Of a stretch of DNA of 64,000 nt, positions 41,066 through 49,782 are shown piece after piece (the stretch's first letter is position 1; each line of letters starts with the position of its first letter). Location: contig CAWIMS010000001.1 in the NCBI GenBank assembly GCA_963837285.1, positions 372,001 through 436,000 of the forward strand, read 5' to 3'. This DNA is from Planosporangium sp963837285. Its GTDB lineage: Bacteria; Actinomycetota; Actinomycetes; Mycobacteriales; Micromonosporaceae. Below the pieces are notes generated by a model. It did no database searches and was not told the DNA's origin. It saw nothing but the letters and a program-made list of their open reading frames with translations. A program made the translations under genes and the position numbers.

Positions 41066-41992
41066 CTAGGGGCCGGTTGTCAGCAACTGCCGGGTCACGT
41101 CGGCGCACAGCTTGGCGCCGTACTGCTTACCCAGCGACGCCGGGTACCGGGTGAGCACCGCCAGGATCCAGTCGGGATGGATGGCCAGGCAGTCGAGATG
41201 CCATTTGTTGTCCTCGTACAGCAGGGTCCAGCCGTTCTTGATCGCGGTGTCCTTGACCACGTCCGCCGGCAGGGCGTCGATGATCCCCCACCGGCCGCCG
41301 TCAGGCTCCTCGGTCAGGCTGCCCCGGACCTGCTTCATTTCGCTCAGCACCCACGGCGTCCACTTCGGCCCGGCGGCGCGGCCGTCGGCCACGCACAGCC
41401 CGAGTCGCACCGCGTCCCGGGCGCTGACCTGCGTCTTGCTCCACCAGCCGTTGTACAGCGAGGTCTCGGTCAACCCGCAGACCGAGATCAGCCGTTTGAT
41501 CACCGAGTTCCGGCCGTCGACCTGGTAGATGTCCTGCGCCGCGTCGTCGTCGCTGTCGCGGATCATGCGCGACAGTTCGGCCAGGCGCTGCTGGGTCGGC
41601 TGCTTGTTGCCGAGCAGCCGCAGGTAGTCCGCGGTGATCCACGCTTTGATCATCGACTCGGTGCTGGTGGTGCCGGAGGTATAGTTCGGTGAGCCGGCGA
41701 ACCTGCCGGACTGCCGGTCGAGCAGCGCCCAGGCGAAGAACCCGGTCGCGTTGACCTTGACGTCGCGCGCGACCAGCGCCGGCTGCGGCGGCGCCGGCTG
41801 GGCCGCGATCCGCAGGTCGGCGTGCCCGACCACTCGCCCGTCCGGTAGCACCGGGTCGGCACCGGCGGGATCGTCGGTGAGGTGCAGCGCATCGGTCACA
41901 TCGGAGCGCAGGCTCGGCACCGACAGCAGCACCCCGACCGCGGCCAGCGCCATGGTGACCGCCACGATAGGCATGGCCACGCTCAGACGCAC
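41066..41992 (-). CDS. Exported serine hydrolase (class A beta-lactamase-like fold)
   Basis: 308 residues with an N-terminal membrane/signal segment (AMPIVAVTMALAAVGVLLSV). The penicillin-recognising fold is suggested by STESMIKAWI (S-x-x-K with Ser/Lys), 'IRDSDDDAAQD' (S-D-N equivalent, here S-D-D) and 'AIKNGWTLLYED' (K-T-G equivalent, here K-N-G). The changed second and third motifs make an efficient antibiotic-hydrolysing beta-lactamase unlikely. A peptidoglycan-related or non-catalytic role fits better, by inference. Single gene, convergent with mqnA. Confidence 0.75.
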   Translation of the reverse strand: MRLSVAMPIVAVTMALAAVGVLLSVPSLRSDVTDALHLTDDPAGADPVLPDGRVVGHADLRIAAQPAPPQPALVARDVKVNATGFFAWALLDRQSGRFAGSPNYTSGTTSTESMIKAWITADYLRLLGNKQPTQQRLAELSRMIRDSDDDAAQDIYQVDGRNSVIKRLISVCGLTETSLYNGWWSKTQVSARDAVRLGLCVADGRAAGPKWTPWVLSEMKQVRGSLTEEPDGGRWGIIDALPADVVKDTAIKNGWTLLYEDNKWHLDCLAIHPDWILAVLTRYPASLGKQYGAKLCADVTRQLLTTGP

Positions 41993-42164
41993 GAATGACT
42001 CCCGGGGAGATCGGGGTTCCTGACCGCTCGGGCGCGCGAGGCCCGTCCGGGAGAGTAACCGATGTTGGGGACCGTGGCGTTACTTCGATGCGTACTTCAA
42101 ACCGTTTCGCCCACTCATGTCCTACCCCAGAGAACCCACAGATCTTGGTACGCGGAGCGACGGC

Positions 42165-42204
42165 TGTTACAGCGTATTGCGGGTAGTGTCGGGCGGCTGT
42201 AACA
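42165..42204. promoter_or_regulatory. Inverted repeat upstream of paaA, candidate operator
   Basis: TGTTACAGC (42165-42173) and GCTGTAACA (42196-42204) are a perfect 9-bp inverted pair. The right arm ends 8 bp before the paaA GTG. Placement suits a repressor that blocks the paa promoter or start region; no regulator gene is adjacent. Confidence 0.5.
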
Positions 42205-42212
42205 CTGGGAGT

Positions 42213-43252
<1,040 letters not shown>

Positions 43253-43268
<16 letters not shown>

Positions 43269-43546
43269 AGCAGTGGCCGCTCTGGGAGGTCTTCGTGCGG
43301 CCCCGGCGCGGGCTGTCGCACACCCACGTCGGCAGCCTGCACGCCCCCGACGCCGAGCTGGCCCTGCGCAACGCCCGCGACCTCTACACCCGGCGCCAGG
43401 AGGGCGTGTCGATCTGGGTGGTCCCGGCCGGCGCGATCACCGCGTCCAGCCCCGACGAGAAGGACGCCTTCTTCGACCCGGCCGCCGACAAGGTCTACCG
43501 CCATCCCACCTTCTACGAGGTACCGGAGGGGGCAGCCCACCTGTGA
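43253..43546 (+). CDS. paaB: Phenylacetyl-CoA epoxidase subunit PaaB
   Basis: 97 residues, intact. GTG 43253, with GAGGAG just upstream, overlaps the end of paaA. QWPLWEVFVRPRRGLSHTHV, 'GSLHAPDAELALRNARDLYT' and 'SIWVVPAGAITASSP' are the standard PaaB sequence. PaaB bridges PaaAC heterodimers in the complex. Its stop overlaps the paaC start (GTGA). Confidence 0.92.
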
Positions 43547-44265
43547 CGACGTCGAGTACGTGCTCGGGCTCGCCGACGACGCGCTGGTCGCGGCGCAGCG
43601 GCTCGCCGGGTGGTGCCGCCCGCGCGCCCGAGATGGAGGAGGACGTCGCGCTGGCCAACATCGCGCTGGACCAGCTCGGCGCGGCCCGCCTGCTGCTGGC
43701 GTACGCCGGGGAGCTGGAGGGCGCCGGCCGGGACGAGGACGCGCTGGCCTACCTGCGCGACGACCGCGAGTTCCGCAACTGCCTGCTGGTCGAGCTGCCC
43801 GAACGGCGGACTTCGCGGTCACCATGGCGAAGCTGCTGTTCCTGTCCGCGTACCAGCAGCCGCTCTACGACCGCGCTGGCCGACGGCCCGGACGAGCGGC
43901 TGGCCGCGATCGCCGCCAAGGCGCGCAAGGAGTCCGCGTACCACCTCGACCACGCGTCACTGTGGACAGTCCGGCTCGGCGACGGCACCGACGAGTCGCA
44001 CCGGCGGATGCAGGCGGCGGTGGACGCAGCTCTGGCCGTACACCCATGAGCTGTTCGCGACGACCCGGCGGCGCCGGTCGACCCGGCACCTGCGGCCGTT
44101 CGCCACCGTCGAGGCGGTGCTCGCCGAGGCGACGCTGACCCGGCCGGCCGACGGCGGGTGGGCGCCGACCGGTGGCCGGCAGGGCGTGCACACCGAGCAC
44201 CTGTCGCTACCTGCTCGCCGAGATGCAGGTGCTGCACCGCGCGCATCCGGGGGCGACGATGGTGA
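43543..44265 (+). CDS. paaC: Phenylacetyl-CoA epoxidase subunit PaaC, frameshifted
   Basis: A structural ferritin-like partner of PaaA. Frame pieces read VEYVLGLADDALVAAQRLAG, PEMEEDVALANIALDQLGAA, DDREFRNCLLVELP, TMAKLLFLSAYQQPLYDR, RKESAYHLDHASLWTVRLGD, then PYTHELF, ATVEAVLAEATLTRPADGGW and LLAEMQVLHRAHPGA. About six one-base shifts (near 43550, 43606, 43803, 43873, 44032 and 44060, with one more near 44210-44258) separate them. The start overlaps paaB and the end overlaps paaD. Confidence 0.87.
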
Positions 44266-44734
44266 CGCGCCGTGTCGACGACGGCCGCGGCGCGCGGTGG
44301 TCGACCCGGAGATCCGCGTGGTGACCATCGACGAGCTGGGCATCCTGCGGGACGTGTCGCGGTCGACGGCGGACCGGGTGATCGTGACGATCACCCCGAC
44401 CTACTCCGGCTGCCCGGCGATGGACGTGATCCGCGCCGACATCCGGCGGGCGCTGGCCGCGTGCCGGCTACTCCGACGTGGAGGTGCGCACCGTCGCTGC
44501 GCCGGCGTGGAGCACCGACTGGATCAGCCGACGCCGGCCGGGCCAAGCTGGCCGCCGCCGGGATCGCGCCGCCGGCCCGGCGCCGGTGCCGGTGCCGCTG
44601 CGACTCTCGCGTGCGCTGCCCGCGCTGCGGGTCGCCGGACACCGAGGAGCTGTCCCGCTTCGGCTCGACCGCGTGCAAGGCGCTGTGGCGCTGCCGGGCC
44701 TGCCCCGAGCCGTTCGACCGGGTCAAGCCACTGA
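44262..44734 (+). CDS. paaD: Phenylacetyl-CoA epoxidase accessory protein PaaD, frameshifted
   Basis: A MIP18/DUF59-type iron-sulfur maturation factor for the Paa epoxidase. The DUF59 core is in one frame: VVDPEIRVVTIDELGILRDV, then VIVTITPTYSGCPAMDVIRA. The middle (DVEVRTVAAPAWSTDWIS) and the C-terminal metal-binding end (VRCPRCGSPDTEELSRFGST, CKALWRCRACPEPFD, four Cys) are in other frames. About four one-base shifts are needed. It ends in TGATG with the start of paaE. Confidence 0.85.
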
Positions 44735-45850
44735 TGAACCGTCACGATCACGCCGGCCGCAGCGTCGCCGGCCGGTCTTCCACGAACTGCCGGTCGCCGC
44801 CGTCGACCGGCTCACCGACGACGCGGTGGCGGTCACCTTCGCGGTGCCCGACGAGCTGCGGGAGGCCTTCGCGTTCCGGGCCGGCCAGCACCTGACCGTC
44901 CGGCGACTCGTGGACGGCGACGACGTGCGCCGGTCGTACTCGATCTGCTCGACGCCTGGCGGAGCTGGACCGGACCGGCCGGCTGCGGATCGGGGTCAAG
45001 CAGGTCGCCGGCGGCGCGTTCTCCGACGTACGCCGCAGTGCGCTGCGCGACGGCGACGCGGTCGACGTGCTGCCGCCGCTCGGGCACTTCACCACGGCGT
45101 TCGACCCGACCCGCGCCCGGCACTACACGGCGCGTCGTCGCCGGCAGCGGGATCACGCCGGTGCTGTCGCTGGTCGCCACCGCGCTGGCCACCGAGCCGG
45201 CAGAGCCGGTTCACCCTGGTCTACGGCAACCGGTACGCCCGGAGCGTGATGTTCGCCGAGGAGCTGGCCGACCTGAAGGACCGCTACCCGGCCCGGCTGC
45301 ACCTGGTGCACGTGCTCTCCCGGGAGCCGCAGGACGCCGAGCTGCTGTCCGGGCGGATCGACGCCGACCGGCTGGAACGGCTGCTCGACAGCCTGGTGCC
45401 GGCGGACAGCGTGGACGAGTGGTTCCTGTGCGGCCCGTACGGCATGGTCATCGACGCGAAGGCGGTGCTGGGCGGCCGGGGCGTGCCGGACGACCGGTCC
45501 ACACCGAGCTGTTCCACGTCGAGGACGCGCCGGTCGAGCCGGCGGGCCGCCCGAGGCGGCGACGGACCAGAAGCGACGCCGAGGTGACCATCCTGCTGGA
45601 CGGCCGGGCGTCGACCTTCGCCATGCGCCGCGACGAGCGGGTGCTCGACGCGGCGCTGCGGGTCCGCGGCGAGCTGCCGTACGCCTGCAAGGGCGGGGTC
45701 TGCTCGACCTGCCGGGCCAAGGTCGTCGAGGGCGAGGTGACGATGGCCCGCAACTTCGCGCTGGAGCCCGACGAGCTGGCCGCCGGGTACGTGCTGACCT
45801 GCCAGTCCAGCCCGGTCACCGACGAGCTGACGGTCGACTACGACGCCTGA
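44734..45850 (+). CDS. paaE: Phenylacetyl-CoA epoxidase reductase PaaE, frameshifted
   Basis: The electron-supply subunit, a ferredoxin-NADP reductase with a C-terminal [2Fe-2S] domain. ATG 44734. Pieces are FHELPVAAVDRLTDDAVAVT, 'FRAGQHLTVRRLVDGDDVRR' then SYSIC (FAD), VAGSGITPVLSLVATALA and TLVYGNRYARSVMFAEELAD (NADP), 'WFLCGPYGMVIDAKAVL', then YACKGGVCSTCRAKVVEGEV and YVLTCQSSP with the four cluster Cys. About six to seven shifts lie between 44770 and 45570; from 45575 the frame is clean to TGA 45850. Confidence 0.88.
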
Positions 45851-45852
45851 TA

Positions 45853-45877
45853 GGCACAACTTCCCGGAAGTTGTGCC
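45853..45877. repeat. Perfect 25-bp palindromic repeat after paaE
   Basis: GGCACAACTT-CCCGG-AAGTTGTGCC begins 2 bp after the paaE stop. It is the best copy of the element also found in the FUSC gene and degenerate near 48302. It could double as a terminator hairpin for the paa operon, although no T-run follows. Confidence 0.88.
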
Positions 45878-45951
45878 GATCTTGAGCCATCCGGCCTGAG
45901 GGCGGCTCCGAATGCCCTTCGAGTTCGGTAGCGTCTCGGGGCGGAGGGGCG

Positions 45952-46566
45952 ATGAGGCAGCACGGAGAGCTTGGCCCGCGGGGCGTCGCGGCCGTGCCCG
46001 GAGCGGGCGGGCGGGCACCGACGGCCGCTGACGAGCTGCTCAGGCGCGTCGCGCGGGGTGACGAGGCGGCGTTCGCCGCGCTCTACGACACCATCGCGCC
46101 CCGGGTGTACGGCCTGGTTTTGCGGGTGCTGCGGGACCCGGCCCAGGCCGAGGAGGTCGCCCAGGAGGTGCTGGTCGAGATCTGGCGTACCGCCGGGCGC
46201 TACGACGGCGCGCGTGGTTCGGCCACCTCGTGGATGTTCACTATCGCGCACCGGCGGGCCGTCGACCGGGTGCGTGCCGAGCAGGCCGGTGCCGAGCGCA
46301 TCCGCCGGGTCGCCGCGGCCAGCGTCGACACCCCGTACGACGAGGTGGTCGAGCAGGCGACCGCCCGGCTCGACCAGGCCCAGGTACGCCGCTGCCTGGG
46401 CGGCCTCACCGACCTCCAGCGGGAGGCGATCACCCTGGCGTACTACGGCGGCCATACCTACCGGGAGGTCGCCGAACTACTCGGCGCCGCCATTCCGACC
46501 ATCAAGAGCCGGATGCGCGACGGGCTGATCCGGATGCGCGACTGCCTCGGCGTGGCGGGGGTGTGA
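45952..46566 (+). CDS. sigK: ECF sigma factor, SigK type
   Basis: 204 residues from ATG 45952 (GGAGGGG directly upstream, slightly close). Sigma region 2 is 'VARGDEAAFAALYDTIAPRV' to 'ATSWMFTIAHRRAVDRVRAE', and region 4 is 'LGGLTDLQREAITLAYYGGH' to 'TIKSRMRDGLIRMRD'. The ECF19/SigK assignment is supported by the RskA-like anti-sigma factor encoded 3 bp downstream. In M. tuberculosis SigK controls secreted antigens after redox-linked release; the targets here are unknown. Confidence 0.92.
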   Translation: MRQHGELGPRGVAAVPGAGGRAPTAADELLRRVARGDEAAFAALYDTIAPRVYGLVLRVLRDPAQAEEVAQEVLVEIWRTAGRYDGARGSATSWMFTIAHRRAVDRVRAEQAGAERIRRVAAASVDTPYDEVVEQATARLDQAQVRRCLGGLTDLQREAITLAYYGGHTYREVAELLGAAIPTIKSRMRDGLIRMRDCLGVAGV

Positions 46567-46569
46567 GCG

Positions 46570-47319
46570 ATGAGCCGTGACCTGAGCACCGGAGACATCC
46601 ACGCGCTGGCCGGCGCGTACGTTCTCGACGCACTGGGCGACATCGAGCGGGCCGCGTTCGACCGGCACGCCGCCGAATGCGAGGTGTGCGCCGTCGAGGC
46701 TGCGGAGTTGCGGGAGACGGTCGGGCGGATGGCCGAGGTTTCCTGGTCGGTGCCGCCGCCGCGGATGCGTCGGGCGGTGCTGGCCGAGGTCTCCCGCACC
46801 CGCCAGGTCGGCGGTCGTCGGCGGGAGACCGGGCGGGCCGCACCTACCGGAGCGGCGCAGTGGCGACGGCGGGCCGGGCTGGCCGTGGCCGCCGCTGTCC
46901 TCGTGGCGGGCGGCGGGGCGGCGACCTGGGCGGTGCTGCACCAGCAGCAGGAGGGCGTGCGCAAGGACCTCCAAGCGGCGCAGGCCGAGTCCCGCCAGAT
47001 CAGCGACATCATGTCGGCGCCGGACGCGCAGATCCACCGCGCGGGGCAGGTGACCGTTGTGTTCTCGCCGGCCCGCGACACCGGGGTGGCGATCCTCGAC
47101 AACCTGCCCGATCCGGGGCGCACCCAGGCGTACCAGCTGTGGGCGATCCGGGGCGGCGGCCAGGCCACCTCGATCGGTCTCCTCGATCCGGGCATAAACA
47201 CCCATACGGTACTGGTACACAACCTCGCCGGGGCCGACTTCTTCGGCGTGTCCCGGGAGCCGGCCGGTGGCTCGCGGACGCCGACTCCGAACGCGATCGT
47301 CCAGACGATCAAGCTTTAG
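46570..47319 (+). CDS. rskA: RskA-like membrane anti-sigma factor
   Basis: 249 residues. The cytoplasmic N-terminal domain binds the sigma factor and has the zinc-type motif FDRHAAECEVCAVEA (H-x3-C-x2-C). One membrane helix (RRAGLAVAAAVLVAGGGAAT) separates it from an extracytoplasmic RskA domain with 'VVFSPARDTGVAILDNLPDP' and 'QLWAIRGGGQATSIGLLDPG'. Release of SigK usually needs stepwise proteolysis of this protein. Its last 11 bp overlap the convergent aldo/keto reductase gene. Confidence 0.92.
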   Translation: MSRDLSTGDIHALAGAYVLDALGDIERAAFDRHAAECEVCAVEAAELRETVGRMAEVSWSVPPPRMRRAVLAEVSRTRQVGGRRRETGRAAPTGAAQWRRRAGLAVAAAVLVAGGGAATWAVLHQQQEGVRKDLQAAQAESRQISDIMSAPDAQIHRAGQVTVVFSPARDTGVAILDNLPDPGRTQAYQLWAIRGGGQATSIGLLDPGINTHTVLVHNLAGADFFGVSREPAGGSRTPTPNAIVQTIKL

Positions 47320-48256
47320 TGATCTCGTCCAGCTCGATCAGATCCTCGCGGGTGGGCTCCCACATCCCGGCGGCGACGTTCGCGTGTACCTGGTCGGCGC
47401 TGGTCGCGCCGGCGATCACCGAGGCGACGCCGGGCTGTGCGGCCAGGCCACCGATCGCGACCTCGATCATCGCCCGGCCGCGCTTGTCGGAGTACCGCGC
47501 CAGCAGATCGATCGTGTCCCACGGCGCTTCCTGGAGAAGCTGGCTGTGCCGCTCCCCGTACAGCCGGGTGCCGACCGGCGGCACCTCGCCCCGCCGGTAC
47601 TTGCCGGTCAGCAGGCCGGACGCGAGCGGGAAATAGGGCAGCACACCGAGCCCGAAACGCTCGCACGCGGGCACCAGGTCACGCTCGACATCCCGGTTGA
47701 GCAGCGAGTACTGGTTCTGCGCGCTGATGAACGGAGCCAGGTTGCGGGTCTTGGCGATCCACGCCGCGTCGGCCACCTGCCAGCCGGCATAGTTGGAGCA
47801 GCCGATGTAGCGGACCTTGCCCTCGCGGATCAGGTCGCCCAGCGCGTCCAGGGTCTCTTCCAGCGGGGTACGCGGATCCGGCCAGTGGATCTGGTACAGG
47901 TCGATGTAGTCCGTGCTGAGCCGGCGCAGCGACGCCTCGACCGCCCGGATGATGTACCGGCGGGAGCCCCGCGCCCCCCAGTCGAGCCCGTTCTCGCCGC
48001 CGAGGTCCGAGCCGAACTTGGTGGCGATGATCGCCTTGTCCCGGCGGCGACCGAGCGCCGAGCCGAGCAGCTTCTCCGAGCGACCCACCGGACTGCCGTA
48101 CGAGTCGGCGGTGTCGAACAGGTTCACGCCCAGGTCGAGCGCAGCGTGAACAACCTCGTCGGTGCGGTGCGCGTCGATGCGGCCACCGAAGTTGTTGCAA
48201 CCGATGCCGACGACGGAAACCACCAGACCGGACTCGCCCAGACGACGGAAGCGCAT
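47309..48256 (-). CDS. Aldo/keto reductase
   Basis: 315 residues from ATG 48256 (MRFRRLGESGLVVSVVGIGC). The TIM-barrel NADPH-dependent family is shown by 'GVNLFDTADSYGSPVGRSEK' (catalytic Asp and Tyr), 'AIIATKFGSDLG' (Lys), 'DYIDLYQIHWPDPRTPLEET' (His) and 'GCSNYAGWQV'. It resembles the YajO/Tas-like group. The carbonyl substrate cannot be deduced. It stands alone between rskA and mqnC, divergent from mqnC. Confidence 0.9.
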   Translation of the reverse strand: MRFRRLGESGLVVSVVGIGCNNFGGRIDAHRTDEVVHAALDLGVNLFDTADSYGSPVGRSEKLLGSALGRRRDKAIIATKFGSDLGGENGLDWGARGSRRYIIRAVEASLRRLSTDYIDLYQIHWPDPRTPLEETLDALGDLIREGKVRYIGCSNYAGWQVADAAWIAKTRNLAPFISAQNQYSLLNRDVERDLVPACERFGLGVLPYFPLASGLLTGKYRRGEVPPVGTRLYGERHSQLLQEAPWDTIDLLARYSDKRGRAMIEVAIGGLAAQPGVASVIAGATSADQVHANVAAGMWEPTREDLIELDEITKA

Positions 48257-48301
48257 GCCTGCCACGCGCGTGACCCTATCTCGCGCCACTACGGTGATCG
48301 T

Positions 48302-48329
48302 CACAACTTCCCAGAAGTCGGGGCGATCC
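48302..48329. repeat. Degenerate copy of the AACTTCC palindrome
   Basis: CACAACTTCCCAGAAGT followed by CGGGGCGATC resembles the 45853 repeat with several changes. It lies in the 95-bp gap between the divergent reductase and mqnC genes. Confidence 0.65.
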
Positions 48330-48351
48330 ACCGGCCGGCTACCCTCGAAGC

Positions 48352-49542
48352 GTGAGTGCGAACCGGGAGCTCGACGACATCCTCCAGCGCGCGGCCGACG
48401 GCGGGCGGATCAGCCCGGAAGAGGCGCTGCTCCTCTACACCGACGCACCCCTGCACCCGCTCGGCGAAGCCGCCGATACGGTGCGCCGCCGCCGGTACCC
48501 CGACGGCATCGTCACGTACATCATCGATCGCAACATCAACTACACCAACGTGTGCGTGACGGCCTGCAAGTTCTGCGCGTTCTATCGGGCCCCCAAGCAC
48601 GCCGAGGGCTGGTCGCACCCGACCGAGGAGATCCTGCGCCGCTGCGGCGAGGCCGTCGACCTGGGTGCTACGCAGGTCATGCTCCAGGGCGGGCACCACC
48701 CGGAATACGGCATTGAGTATTACGAAAACCTGTTTTCTGCCGTAAAACGGGAGTTTCCTACATTGGTTGTCCACTCGATCGGGCCGAGCGAAATCATCCA
48801 CATGGCTCGCGTATCGGATGTTTCGATCGACGAGGCGCTGAGCCGGATCAAGGCGGCCGGGCTGGACTCGATCGCCGGCGCGGGCGCCGAGATGCTGCCG
48901 GACCGCCCGCGCACCGCGATCGCGCCGCTCAAGGAGTCCGGTGCCCGGTGGCTGGAGGTCATGGAGACCGCGCACGGGCTCGGCCTGGAGTCCACCGCGA
49001 CCATGATGATGGGTACCGGTGAGACCAACGCCGAGCGCATCGAGCACCTGGCGATGATCCGCGACGTACAGGACCGCACCGGCGGGTTCCGGTCCTTCAT
49101 CCCCTGGACGTACCAGCCGGAGAACAACCACCTGAAGGGCCGCACCCAGGCCACCTCGCTGGAGTACCTGCGGCTGATCGCGGTCGCCCGGCTGTTCTTC
49201 CACAACGTGGCGCATCTCCAGTCGTCGTGGCTGACCACGGGGAAGGACGTCGGCCAGGTGTCGCTGCACATGGGCGTCGACGACCTCGGCTCGATCATGC
49301 TGGAGGAGAATGTGATCTCCTCGGCCGGCGCCCGGCACCGGTCCAAGCTCACCGAGCTGGTCGAGATGATCCGCACCGCCGGTCGGATCCCGGCCCAGCG
49401 GGACACGCTGTACAACCGGATCAAGGTGCACTGGACGCCGGCCGACGATCCGACCGACGAGCGGGTGGTGTCGCACTTCTCGTCGATCGCGCTGCCCGGT
49501 GGGGGTGCGCGGACCGCGTTGCCGCTGGTGGAGACGCGCTAA
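48352..49542 (+). CDS. mqnC: Cyclic dehypoxanthinyl futalosine synthase MqnC (radical SAM)
   Basis: 396 residues from GTG 48352. It catalyses the radical cyclisation of dehypoxanthinyl futalosine. The cluster motif CVTACKFC places Cys at 68, 72 and 75. The typical MqnC stretches 'RNINYTNVCVTACKFCAFYR', 'TQVMLQGGHHPEYGIEYYE', 'AGLDSIAGAGAEMLPDRPR' and 'SFIPWTYQPENNHLKG' are present. The TAA stop lies within the first copy of the 75-bp repeat that precedes the rhs gene. Confidence 0.96.
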   Translation: MSANRELDDILQRAADGGRISPEEALLLYTDAPLHPLGEAADTVRRRRYPDGIVTYIIDRNINYTNVCVTACKFCAFYRAPKHAEGWSHPTEEILRRCGEAVDLGATQVMLQGGHHPEYGIEYYENLFSAVKREFPTLVVHSIGPSEIIHMARVSDVSIDEALSRIKAAGLDSIAGAGAEMLPDRPRTAIAPLKESGARWLEVMETAHGLGLESTATMMMGTGETNAERIEHLAMIRDVQDRTGGFRSFIPWTYQPENNHLKGRTQATSLEYLRLIAVARLFFHNVAHLQSSWLTTGKDVGQVSLHMGVDDLGSIMLEENVISSAGARHRSKLTELVEMIRTAGRIPAQRDTLYNRIKVHWTPADDPTDERVVSHFSSIALPGGGARTALPLVETR

Positions 49543-49611
49543 CGATTTGGTAGAGAGATCGCAGTTTGGCAACAGGCCAGGCGGTATCTGTACCAATTGA
49601 TCCTTGTTTTT
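49537..49611. repeat. 75-bp direct repeat, copy 1 (upstream of rhs)
   Basis: Begins CGCTAACGATTTGGTAGAGA and ends TTGATCCTTGTTTTT. It matches 60591-60665 at 67 of 75 positions in the same orientation. It contains an internal inverted pair (TTGGTAGAGA / TCTGTACCAA, one mismatch) followed by a T-run, so it could form a hairpin. It overlaps the mqnC stop and lies 171 bp before the rhs start. Confidence 0.92.
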
Positions 49612-49782
49612 AGTTGCGACCGCGTCATATTCGGCCATCGCGTCGATGCCGGCATGTTGCCTGATCGAGCATTCCGCTAACGCCGGTTTGTTCTCGCTGC
49701 GGAAAGGTGATCCTGGAGGGCTTGCCTTGGGCGGCTTTGACAAGTAAAGCTAGCCCCGGCTCGGGTTCTGGGGAGGGTTGCC
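49612..49782 (+). promoter_or_regulatory. Leader region of the rhs gene
   Basis: The 171 bp between repeat copy 1 and the rhs GTG are gene-free. A strong RBS, GGGGAGG (about 49770), lies 6 nt before GTG 49783. I see no clear promoter hexamers. Confidence 0.5.

Noticed and set aside
49537..49611. Riboswitch (c-di-AMP type, often before actinobacterial wall genes) as explanation of the 75-bp repeat
   Set aside because: The length is too short and none of the conserved ydaO core segments could be seen.
49537..49611. Coding remnant: both repeat copies are open on the minus strand (KNKDQ...NCDL.TKSLA)
   Set aside because: Six of eight differences between copies change the amino acid, which does not look like selection on a protein.
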